NCBI GenBank assembly: GCA_026994095.1 | Contig: JALWRU010000248.1 | Location: 1 to 5,383 of the forward strand | Reading direction: 5' to 3' | Length of the DNA stretch: 5,383 bases | Source: Nitrospira sp. | GTDB taxonomy: Bacteria > Nitrospirota > JACRHL01 | Shown: positions 1-5,383 of the stretch, piece by piece | Layout: each line of letters starts with the position of its first letter | Numbering within the stretch: position 1 is the stretch's first letter | Notes under the pieces: generated by a model | The model's input: the letters and a program-made list of their open reading frames with translations, nothing else | Told to the model about the DNA's origin: nothing | Database searches by the model: none | Made by a program: the position numbers and the translations under genes

Positions 1-47
1 GGTGTGTGTTGGGGCATCTGTATGCTGTTTTAGTTGAGATTGTTGGA

Positions 48-485
48 ATGAAAACGCTGTCGTTTCGTAAGCAGGACCAGCCGATCAAGTGGTTTGTGGT
101 AGATGCCACCGACCAGACTTTGGGTCGCCTGGCCTCGCAGGTCGCCACCATTTTGCGCGGCAAGCACAAGGCCACCTATACCCCTCACGAGGACCTGGGT
201 GACCACGTCATTGTGATTAACAGTGACAAGATCAAGTTCACCGGCAACAAGCTGAAGAACAAGGTCTACTACCGTCACACCGGTTATGTGGGCGGCATCA
301 AGAGCATCACTGCCGAGAAGCAGATGGCCAAGGACTCCACGGTGGTCATTCACTCGGCCATCAAGGGCATGCTGCCTCGCACCCGTTTGGGTAGCAGCAT
401 GATCAGCAAGCTGCGTGTCTACACCGACGCCAATCACGGTCAGGAGGCCCAGCAGCCTGAGCCGTTGACCCTGCGTCACAGCTAA
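48..485 (+). CDS. rplM: 50S ribosomal protein L13
   Basis: Large-subunit ribosomal protein L13, an early-assembling 23S rRNA-binding protein. The 145-residue product matches the usual family length (about 142). Family blocks are visible in order: VDATDQTLGRLAS at residues 18-30, RGKHKATYTPH at 37-47, a TGNK...YYRHTGYVGGIK block near the middle, IKGMLPR at 105-111 and a KLRVY segment before the C-terminus. The start at the ATG of base 48 gives the N-terminus MKTLSF, as expected for L13. An in-frame GTG at base 6 would add 14 hydrophobic residues not typical of L13 and is rejected. The Shine-Dalgarno is weak (GAG at 36-38, GGA at 45-47). rpsI follows after 37 bases, the classic rplM-rpsI pair, almost certainly co-transcribed. 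The promoter lies outside the window. Confidence 0.97.
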   Translation: MKTLSFRKQDQPIKWFVVDATDQTLGRLASQVATILRGKHKATYTPHEDLGDHVIVINSDKIKFTGNKLKNKVYYRHTGYVGGIKSITAEKQMAKDSTVVIHSAIKGMLPRTRLGSSMISKLRVYTDANHGQEAQQPEPLTLRHS

Positions 486-522
486 TCCCCCAATTTTGTT
501 TGACTGTTAGGAACACGGATTC

Positions 523-915
523 ATGAGCACCATTACCGCAACCACCGGACGCCGCAAAGAATCGATCGCGCGGGTCCGTATGACGGAAGGCACCGGCAAG
601 CTGCTGATCAACAAGCGCGAGGCACGCGAGTATCTCAAGCGTGACACCTTGCTGCGTATCGCCACCCAGCCGCTCGACCTGCTGGAGATGATGGACCGCT
701 ACGACATCCTGGTAAACGTACACGGCGGTGGCCTGTCGGGTCAGGCGGGTGCCATCCGTCTTGGCATTGCCCGCGCCCTGAACGAGATCGACCGTGAGGG
801 CAACCGCCCCCGCTTGAAGGCTGCCGGCTACCTCACCCGCGATTCGCGTGTGGTGGAGCGTAAAAAGCCGGGTCAGCCGTCTGCCCGTAAGAAGTTCCAG
901 TTCTCCAAGAGATAA
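523..915 (+). CDS. rpsI: 30S ribosomal protein S9
   Basis: Small-subunit ribosomal protein S9, which sits in the 30S head; its extended C-terminal tail reaches the P-site tRNA. The product is 130 residues, the same length as the E. coli protein. GRRKESIARV lies at residues 9-18, the family signature GGGLSGQAGAIRLGIARAL at 68-86, and the basic tail (107-130) ends in the conserved SKR. The ATG at 523 is preceded by a good Shine-Dalgarno, TAGGAA at 508-513, with 9 bases of spacing. The gene lies 37 bases downstream of rplM and is followed 25 bases later by a strong terminator, so the two form a short operon as in most proteobacteria. Confidence 0.98.
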   Translation: MSTITATTGRRKESIARVRMTEGTGKLLINKREAREYLKRDTLLRIATQPLDLLEMMDRYDILVNVHGGGLSGQAGAIRLGIARALNEIDREGNRPRLKAAGYLTRDSRVVERKKPGQPSARKKFQFSKR

Positions 916-940
916 CGCCTGGACTCAACGCCGTTTCTGT

Positions 941-982
941 AAAAACGGAGGAGATGGCGCGAGCCTCTCCTCCGTTTTTTTT
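941..982 (+). terminator. Intrinsic terminator after rpsI
   Basis: A near-perfect hairpin. Bases 941-954 (AAAAACGGAGGAGA) pair fully with 966-979 (TCTCCTCCGTTTTT). After one bulged T at 955, GGC 956-958 pairs with GCC 963-965 around the tetraloop GCGA (959-962), a GNRA-type loop. Eight T residues run from 975 to 982. This is a textbook rho-independent terminator for the rplM-rpsI transcript. It implies that argC is mostly transcribed from its own promoter or by read-through. A smaller competing hairpin (CCGTTT 931-936 with AAACGG 943-948) overlaps the left arm. Confidence 0.93.
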
Positions 983-1018
983 GCCCCGTACCGTGTGCTG
1001 CCTGCCCCGTTTTTTTGC

Positions 1019-1025
1019 AAAGGAG
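1019..1025 (+). promoter_or_regulatory. Shine-Dalgarno of argC
   Basis: AAAGGAG at 1019-1025 lies 7 bases before the ATG at 1033. It decides the argC start against an in-frame TTG at 1015, which overlaps the T-tract (1010-1016) and has no comparable site. I found no clear -35/-10 pair between the terminator (ends 982) and this site, so the argC promoter is not identified. Confidence 0.85.
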
Positions 1026-1032
1026 TTGCCCC

Positions 1033-2118
1033 ATGTCTGATGTTGCTACCACCCCGGACGGTCGACCGATTCAAAAGATTGCTGTGCTGGGGGCCACCGG
1101 TTACGTGGGTGGCCAACTGCTGTCGCTGCTGGTGGGCCATCCGCAGGTCACGGTCAGCCACGCCACCTCGGTTCACTATGCGGGCAAGACCCTGGGCGAC
1201 GTCTACCCGTCCCTGGCGCCGATTGCCGACCAGCCGTTGACTGAACTGGATGTGGACGCCATCAATGCCGAGGCCGACTTTGTTATCTCCTGCCTGCCCC
1301 ACGGGGAGGCGGCTGAACTGTTGACACCGTTCATCACCGGCGGCAAGCGCATTCTCGATCTGAGCGCCGATTTTCGTTTTTCTGACCCGAAGGTCTATGA
1401 AACCGCCTATGGCAAACCTCACCCCATGCCCAAGGTGACCCGCACCGCCGAGTACGGGCTGGCAGAATTGAACCCCAAACCGATCGCCCGCGCGCGGGTG
1501 GTGGGGGTACCGGGCTGTTACCCGACCGCCGCCCTGCTGGCATTGGTGCCGCTGTTGCGACGGGGCTGGGTCGATCCGGAGATCGGTGTCATCGTCGATG
1601 GTAAGTCGGGCATCTCTGGCGCCGGGCGCGAGGCCCGCACCGGCAGCCTGTTCGGCGAAGTGGCCGAAGGCGTACGGGCCTATAACGTGGGCAGCCACCG
1701 GCACCAGCCGGAGATGGCCTTTCAGGCAGAGGCCCTGTCCGGCACTGCCATGCCCATCCTGTTTACCCCGCAGGTAGTACCGATGGTGCGCGGCCTGCTG
1801 GCGACGGTCTACTTCCGCCCGCCCGCCTCTGCGCCTGCCGATGCGGGCAAGATTCGCGACTATCTGGACGCGGTCTACATGGACGCCAAGGGCGCGACCG
1901 TACTGCCGTTGGGCGAATTCCCCACCACCAAAATGGTGGCGGGTACCAACCGCTTTGCCATTGGTGTAGGCGGATTGGAAGAGAATGGCCAGATTGTGGT
2001 CATGTGCGCCATCGACAACCTGATCAAGGGGGCTGCAGGTCAGGCGGTACAGTGCCTCAACCTGATGTTGGGACTGGATCAGGACCTGAACCTGCCGCAG
2101 ATGGGTCAGGTGGTCTGA
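1033..2118 (+). CDS. argC: N-acetyl-gamma-glutamyl-phosphate reductase
   Basis: Third step of arginine synthesis in the cytoplasm: NADPH-dependent reduction of N-acetylglutamyl 5-phosphate to N-acetylglutamate 5-semialdehyde. The 361-residue product fits the longer (type 1) ArgC class. The N-terminal Rossmann fold carries GATGYVG at 20-26. SCLPHG lies at 86-91 and LDLSADFR at 108-115. The catalytic cysteine is Cys162 in VPGCYPTA. KSGISGAGR at 191-199 is the conserved substrate loop, and HRHQPE at 222-227 contains the conserved catalytic histidine region. A 14-residue N-terminal extension precedes the first strand (KIAVLGATG) and is modestly long for the family. The start is set by the AAAGGAG site. 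The gene follows the rpsI terminator, and its TGA shares one base with the argJ ATG, so the two are surely co-transcribed and probably translationally coupled. Confidence 0.96.
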   Translation: MSDVATTPDGRPIQKIAVLGATGYVGGQLLSLLVGHPQVTVSHATSVHYAGKTLGDVYPSLAPIADQPLTELDVDAINAEADFVISCLPHGEAAELLTPFITGGKRILDLSADFRFSDPKVYETAYGKPHPMPKVTRTAEYGLAELNPKPIARARVVGVPGCYPTAALLALVPLLRRGWVDPEIGVIVDGKSGISGAGREARTGSLFGEVAEGVRAYNVGSHRHQPEMAFQAEALSGTAMPILFTPQVVPMVRGLLATVYFRPPASAPADAGKIRDYLDAVYMDAKGATVLPLGEFPTTKMVAGTNRFAIGVGGLEENGQIVVMCAIDNLIKGAAGQAVQCLNLMLGLDQDLNLPQMGQVV

Positions 2119-3335
2119 TGCCCCCTGCCCCGCCCACCCACGGCCCGCTACCGGTGGCCGGATTCAGTAGCGCTGGTGTGGCCTGCGGTATCAAGGCCAA
2201 CGGCAACCGGGACTTATTGGTGGTTACCAGCGATCGCCCTGCCACTGTGGCCGGGGTGTTCACCTTGAACCGGGTACAGGCGGCCCCACTACATGTCAGC
2301 CGACAGGTGGTCACGGGCGGCGTGTGCCGTGCCGTAGTCATCAACTCCGGCAACGCCAACGCCTGCACCGGCGACACCGGCCTCACTGACGCCCGCAGCA
2401 TGGTGCGGTTGTGTGCCCACCAACTGGACCTGCCGACCGAGCAGGTGGCGGTCTGCTCTACCGGAGTCATCGGCGCCCCCCTGCCCATGACGCAGGTGGA
2501 GGCGGGCATCGCCGACGCCTGTGGACAGCTATCCGCCGATGGCTGGGCCGACAGTGCGGACGCCTTGCGCACCACCGATCTGGTGGCCAAGGCCCACACG
2601 GTGCAGGGCGTCGTCAACGGACGTGAGATCACCCTGACCGCCATTGCCAAGGGGTCGGGCATGATTCACCCCAACATGGCCACCATGCTGGGGCTGGTGG
2701 CCACCGATGCCAGCATTACCGCTGACGCCTTGCAGGCCGCCTTGAGCCAGGCCAATGGCCGCACCTTTAACCGCATTTCGGTGGATGGCGATACCTCCAC
2801 CAACGACTGTGTGCTGGTATTAGCCAACGGGCAGGATGAACCGATCACCTGTGAGCATCCAGACTGGGCCGTGTTCGCCGACCTGCTGGAGGCGGTGTTA
2901 TCGCCGCTAGCCCAAGCAATCGTGGCAGACGGTGAGGGGGCCACCAAGCTGGTGACAGTACAGGTGGAGGGTGCGCAGACCGAATTGCAGGCGGAGCAGT
3001 TGGCCCGTCAGATTGCCCGTTCGAGTCTGGTAAAAACCGCATTATTTGGCAACGACCCCAACTGGGGCCGGATTGTTGCCGCTGCGGGTCAGGCGGCAGG
3101 GGAGCATGACATCCCGTTGAATAGTAATGACTGTTCGTTACAGATTGCCGGTGTAGCGATCCTTGCGGCGGGCAAATGGTTGGGCAGTGATGCGGAGGCG
3201 GCGGCCAGTGAGGCCATGTTGGCGGATGCCTATACGGTCTGTTTGCGGGTGGGAGATGGTGACGCTGCCGCCACGATGTGGACCTGCGATCTATCTTACG
3301 ACTACGTACGAATCAACGCCGAATACCGCACTTAA
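2118..3335 (+). CDS. argJ: Ornithine/glutamate N-acetyltransferase ArgJ
   Basis: ArgJ moves the acetyl group from N-acetylornithine to glutamate, recycling it in the cyclic arginine pathway. Some members also use acetyl-CoA to make N-acetylglutamate; the sequence alone does not settle this. The product is 405 residues, the usual length. NSGNANACTG lies at 76-85. The oxyanion-hole Thr-Gly is in STGVIG (Thr115-Gly116). KGSGMIHPNMATML starts at Lys178. Self-cleavage is expected between Ala188 and Thr189, giving an alpha chain of about 188 and a beta chain of about 217 residues with Thr189 as nucleophile. KTALFGNDPNWGR lies at 306-318, and the conserved C-terminus ends YVRINAEYRT. The ATG at 2118 overlaps the argC stop (TGATG), with an AGGTGG ribosome site at 2108-2113 inside argC. 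The reading frame is open further upstream, but that extension lies within argC and does not resemble ArgJ. Confidence 0.96.
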   Translation: MPPAPPTHGPLPVAGFSSAGVACGIKANGNRDLLVVTSDRPATVAGVFTLNRVQAAPLHVSRQVVTGGVCRAVVINSGNANACTGDTGLTDARSMVRLCAHQLDLPTEQVAVCSTGVIGAPLPMTQVEAGIADACGQLSADGWADSADALRTTDLVAKAHTVQGVVNGREITLTAIAKGSGMIHPNMATMLGLVATDASITADALQAALSQANGRTFNRISVDGDTSTNDCVLVLANGQDEPITCEHPDWAVFADLLEAVLSPLAQAIVADGEGATKLVTVQVEGAQTELQAEQLARQIARSSLVKTALFGNDPNWGRIVAAAGQAAGEHDIPLNSNDCSLQIAGVAILAAGKWLGSDAEAAASEAMLADAYTVCLRVGDGDAAATMWTCDLSYDYVRINAEYRT

Positions 3336-3348
3336 ACTATTACGCCCT

Positions 3349-3426
3349 GCGGGGGGCGCGCCCCCGCCCGCCGGAGGCTCTTGTTATAAAACAAAAAATG
3401 CCTTCGGCGAGCGGGGCGGTCCCCGC
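3349..3426. repeat. GC-rich palindromic element between converging genes
   Basis: A long imperfect inverted repeat fills almost the whole space between argJ and maf. The inner stem pairs 3362-3378 with 3400-3416 at 16 of 17 positions (one G-T wobble, one C-A mismatch). The outer stem pairs GCGGGG 3349-3354 with CCCCGC 3421-3426 across an internal loop. The apex (3379-3399) is strongly A/T-rich and itself contains TTGTT/AACAA (3381-3385 with 3390-3394). Alternative local hairpins exist in each arm: GCGGGGG 3349-3355 with CCCCCGC 3361-3367, and AGCGGGG 3410-3416 with CCCCGCT 3421-3427. The architecture resembles REP-like intergenic palindromes seen at operon ends in GC-rich bacteria; copy number in this genome is unknown. 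It probably acts as a two-way transcription end or 3'-end stabiliser. Confidence 0.75.
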
Positions 3427-3427
3427 T
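3392..3427 (-). terminator. Possible terminator of the rluD-maf transcript
   Basis: Read on the - strand just after the maf stop codon, AGCGGGG (3427-3421 side) pairs with CCCCGCT around a 4-base loop. This is followed by a small GCC-GAA-GGC hairpin (3408-3400) and then ATTTTTTGTTTT (3399-3388). Hairpin plus T-run fits an intrinsic terminator, although the T-run is about 11 bases from the stronger stem rather than directly beside it. It is part of the larger palindrome. In the + direction no T-run directly follows a strong stem, so termination after argJ is less clear. Confidence 0.45.
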
Positions 3428-3430
3428 GAC

Positions 3431-3988
3431 CTATACGTTATTTAACACTTGTGATAACCGACACAGGGGGAGTCCCACTACCGTGAAGTAGTCGCCCTCG
3501 ATGCGTTCTACAAACACCGCACCACGCTCCTGAATCCCATAAGCCCCCGCCTTATCCATCGGCTCACCTGTCGCCACATAGTCAGCGATCTCACGCCCGC
3601 TCATGGCCCGAAACCAGACCGCGGTGCTCTCGGCAAATACCTCGCTCGACTGGCCCGGACGCAACACTGCCACACCGGTCCAGACCCGGTGGGATCGGCC
3701 TTGCAATCGGCCCAGCATCTGCGCCGCATGATTGGTGTCGGTCGGCTTGCCTAAAATCTCGTCGCCCAACGCGACGACGGTGTCGGAGCCAACCACCCAC
3801 GACTCGGGTGCATGCGGGGCGGCAGCTTCCGCCTTGGCCAAGGCCAACCGTTTGACCATGGTTTCCGGCAGTTCACCCGGATGAGGAGTCTCATCGATAT
3901 CCACCGAAGTGCAGGTGAACGGTAGATCCAGATGGGTAAACAGCTCCCGCCGTCGTGGCGAAGCCGACGCCAACAGAATTGGGGTCAC
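3431..3988 (-). CDS. maf: Maf/YhdE-type nucleoside triphosphate pyrophosphatase
   Basis: Cytoplasmic Maf-family enzyme that hydrolyses nucleoside triphosphates to the monophosphate and pyrophosphate. Overproduction of family members has been linked to inhibition of septum formation. The product is 185 residues, within the normal 180-210 range. The family opening LASASPRRR lies at 6-14, followed by the DIDE segment (30-33), SDTVV at 68-72 with the catalytic-type Asp69, GKP at 80-82, KAGAYGIQ at 146-153 and GDYFTVVGLPL at 165-175. The KAGAYGIQ block points to the YhdE branch (dTTP/UTP-preferring) rather than the YceF branch. The start is a GTG at 3988-3986; its GTGA overlaps the rluD TGA by 4 bases, indicating translational coupling. 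A GGGGA stretch upstream could serve as ribosome site. The gene ends 4 bases before the intergenic palindrome. Confidence 0.94.
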   Translation of the reverse strand: MTPILLASASPRRRELFTHLDLPFTCTSVDIDETPHPGELPETMVKRLALAKAEAAAPHAPESWVVGSDTVVALGDEILGKPTDTNHAAQMLGRLQGRSHRVWTGVAVLRPGQSSEVFAESTAVWFRAMSGREIADYVATGEPMDKAGAYGIQERGAVFVERIEGDYFTVVGLPLCRLSQVLNNV

Positions 3989-4929
3989 CCGACGCGTCCC
4001 CGCAACTGCTTGAGCGCCGCCTCAAAATCGGCCGGTAGCGCGGACTCAAACGCCAACGCTTCGCCAGTGATCGGGTGGGCCAAGGCCAGCCGATGGGCGT
4101 GCAACATCTGCCGGGGCAAATCAATTTTTTTAGGGTGGGCCAATCTGCGACCGCCATAGACCGGATCACCCAGCACCGGCCAGCCGCGCTCCTCCATGTG
4201 AACTCGAATCTGGTGGGTGCGACCCGTCTCCAGCTTTAACTCCACCCATGCAGCTTGCAACAAGGCCTCACGCACCCGGTAGTGGGTTACCGCCCGCTTG
4301 GGCAGATCGGTACGTGGCGACATGCGGGTACGCACCTTGCGGTCGCGGCCAATGGGGATTTCAATGGTGGCTGCCGTCGGGTTGGGCACCCCCGCCACCA
4401 GCGCATGGTATCGACGATCCAGATCGTGGGATTTAAAACAGGCCGACAACGCCGCGTGGGAGGTGTCGGTCTTGGCAACCACCAGCAGACCAGAGGTGTC
4501 TTTGTCGAGCCGATGCACAATACCGGGGCGCTCACGCCCGCCGATGCCTGACAGACCGGAGAGCTGATACAACAGCCCGTGTACCAGCGTCGCATCCCAG
4601 TTGCCCGGAGCCGGGTGGACGACCATGCCAGCCGGTTTGTCCACCACCGCAATATGCTCATCTTCAAAGACGATATTCAGATGCAGGTTTTGCGGCAGGA
4701 TGTCGAGCGGTTCTGGCGCTGGAATATGACAAGCGATCTCATCATCGCCCTGCACCTTGTAGCTGGCCCGTACCGGCTGCCCGTTGACCGTCACCAACTC
4801 GGCCAGTATCAACCGCTGGGCCTGAGCGCGGGAAGGTACCCAGCCCAGGTCATTCAAATAGGCGTCAATCCGCTGTGGTCGGGTGCCCGGCGCGACAATA
4901 CAGGTCTGTTGTGGGACTGACGTGCTCAG
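3985..4929 (-). CDS. rluD: 23S rRNA pseudouridine synthase, RluD/RluA family
   Basis: Converts specific uridines of 23S rRNA to pseudouridine; E. coli RluD acts on helix 69 (1911, 1915, 1917). The proposed product has 314 residues (E. coli RluD 326). It has an N-terminal S4 RNA-binding domain (about 20-75, RIDAYL...SRAQAQ...VTVNGQ) and then the RluA catalytic domain: KPAGMVVHP at 98-106, HRLDKDTSGL at 139-148 with catalytic Asp142, RRYHAL at 172-177, GRTHQIRVH at 236-244 and GDPVYGG after it. The start is uncertain. The first ATG/GTG/TTG in frame is a TTG at 4857, which would cut off the RIDAYL opening of the S4 domain. The frame is open upstream to a stop at 4983-4981. A CTG at 4929-4927 would overlap the TPR gene stop by 4 bases and place 19 residues before RID, close to E. 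coli. RluD is preferred over RluA/RluC from overall form; exact target sites are not shown by sequence. Confidence 0.88.
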   Translation of the reverse strand: MSTSVPQQTCIVAPGTRPQRIDAYLNDLGWVPSRAQAQRLILAELVTVNGQPVRASYKVQGDDEIACHIPAPEPLDILPQNLHLNIVFEDEHIAVVDKPAGMVVHPAPGNWDATLVHGLLYQLSGLSGIGGRERPGIVHRLDKDTSGLLVVAKTDTSHAALSACFKSHDLDRRYHALVAGVPNPTAATIEIPIGRDRKVRTRMSPRTDLPKRAVTHYRVREALLQAAWVELKLETGRTHQIRVHMEERGWPVLGDPVYGGRRLAHPKKIDLPRQMLHAHRLALAHPITGEALAFESALPADFEAALKQLRGRVG

Positions 4930-5383
4930 GACCCGGCAGGCCCCTGCGCGGTGGCGCTGGTGGGGCCGTCTTCTGCCTCGTCACCCCCCCGGTCAGGCAA
5001 CGGCGCAAAACCGTCGCTGACCGCCTGTGCCACCTGCTGCCAGTGGTCCACCGCTTCAGCAATACGCACCTGTTGCGGAGCCAGTGCGAAGGCTTCATCC
5101 CAATGGGCTAAGGCTGCGCGGGTCTCCCCCAACCGCTCCAGCAGATCGGCCAGATCCAGGTGGGCCAGGGCATTCTTCGGGTTGGCCGCCACCGCACGGG
5201 TCAACAGATCCCGTGCCTCTGACCACTCCTCACGCCCCACCGCCAGGCGCCCCAGCAGCCGTAGTGGTTCATCCGCATTGGGGGCTAATGCCACCGCCCG
5301 CTGCCACGCCAACTGGGCGGCTGGCTGCCGCCCCAGATGGTCGTAAATGCGGCCCATCATGGCATAGGCGTTGACGCTATCCG
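4926..5383 (-). CDS. Tetratricopeptide-repeat protein, N-terminus outside window
   Basis: The C-terminal 152 residues or so of a TPR protein; its start lies beyond base 5383. Three consecutive 34-residue TPR units can be read: SVNAYAMMGRIYDHLGR... (ending LAPN), ADEPLRLLGRLAVGREE... (ending ANPK) and NALAHLDLADLLERLGE... (ending LAPQ). Each has the usual small/large residue pattern of paired helices and the Pro near position 32. A further helix (VRIAEAVDHWQQVAQAV) and a low-complexity acidic/Gly/Ser tail (GGDEAEDGPTS...) follow. TPR arrays mediate protein-protein contacts; the partner and process cannot be told from here. The gene is first of the three - strand genes in this window and its stop (TGA, 4928-4926) overlaps the proposed rluD start. 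An internal ATG at 5360 falls inside a repeat and is not the real start. Confidence 0.88.
   Translation of the reverse strand, partial: DSVNAYAMMGRIYDHLGRQPAAQLAWQRAVALAPNADEPLRLLGRLAVGREEWSEARDLLTRAVAANPKNALAHLDLADLLERLGETRAALAHWDEAFALAPQQVRIAEAVDHWQQVAQAVSDGFAPLPDRGGDEAEDGPTSATAQGPAGS

Noticed and set aside
6..47. GTG start at base 6 extending L13 by 14 residues
   Set aside because: The extension is hydrophobic and unlike L13 N-termini; the ATG at 48 gives the expected MKTLSF opening and family length.
983..1018. Promoter for argC (TTGCCC at 981-986 as -35)
   Set aside because: No -10-like hexamer occurs at a suitable distance; the region is mostly C/G and T-runs.
1015..1032. TTG start for argC
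   Set aside because: It lies in a T-tract with no ribosome site before it, and using it would put the strong AAAGGAG site inside the gene.
925..1704. Long open frame on the - strand over argC (259 residues)
   Set aside because: It lies antisense to a clear argC, crosses the rpsI terminator, has a low-complexity Arg/Gly/Gln composition and no recognisable domain; a shadow of GC-rich coding.
2057..2662. Open frame on the - strand over argJ (201 residues)
   Set aside because: Antisense to a gene with complete family motifs, rich in Pro/Ser/Thr/Ala with no domain pattern, and no ribosome site noted.
3437..3456. Inverted repeat GTTAT/ATAAC near the 3' end of maf as a terminator or operator
   Set aside because: Only 5 bp, inside the coding region, with no T-run; expected by chance.
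4951..5374. Open frames on the + strand opposite the TPR gene
   Set aside because: The - strand shows three regular 34-residue TPR units in frame, while the + strand frames are Pro/Arg/Ser-rich without pattern.
1..5383. CRISPR array, tRNA, insertion sequence or defence island
   Set aside because: No regularly spaced repeats, cloverleaf-type sequences, transposase motifs or flanking direct repeats were seen; coding density is normal for housekeeping DNA.

Overview
The window looks like core housekeeping chromosome from a GC-rich proteobacterium. The protein families and the order rplM-rpsI-argC resemble alphaproteobacteria and related early-branching groups such as magnetococci. That placement is a guess from family resemblance and gene order, since I could not run a search. 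I see no mobile element, CRISPR array, tRNA, rRNA, toxin-antitoxin pair or defence system, and no convincing candidate for an undescribed system. The points that merit a second look are at the scale of start codons and intergenic structure.

Layout. Bases 48-915 on the + strand hold the ribosomal protein pair rplM (L13) and rpsI (S9), closed by a strong intrinsic terminator at 941-982. Bases 1033-3335 on the + strand hold argC and argJ, consecutive enzymes in the N-acetylated arginine pathway; the argC stop codon and the argJ start share one base. Bases 3336-3430 separate two converging gene sets and contain a long GC-rich palindrome (3349-3426). Bases 3431-5383 on the - strand are, in transcription order, a tetratricopeptide-repeat protein cut by the window edge, an RluD-type 23S rRNA pseudouridine synthase, and a Maf/YhdE nucleotide pyrophosphatase. 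These three genes are joined by 4-base overlaps.

How the genes work together. L13 and S9 are co-produced parts of the large and small ribosomal subunits. ArgC reduces N-acetylglutamyl-phosphate. ArgJ then recycles the acetyl group from N-acetylornithine back to glutamate (the cyclic route), so argC-argJ form a functional unit. On the other strand RluD modifies 23S rRNA and Maf removes unwanted nucleotides; the TPR protein is a likely scaffold of unknown partner. The most notable points are an apparent non-ATG/GTG/TTG start for rluD (a CTG overlapping the upstream stop codon), the long palindrome between argJ and maf, and repeated CCGTTT-type segments around the rpsI terminator that allow alternative hairpins ahead of argC.
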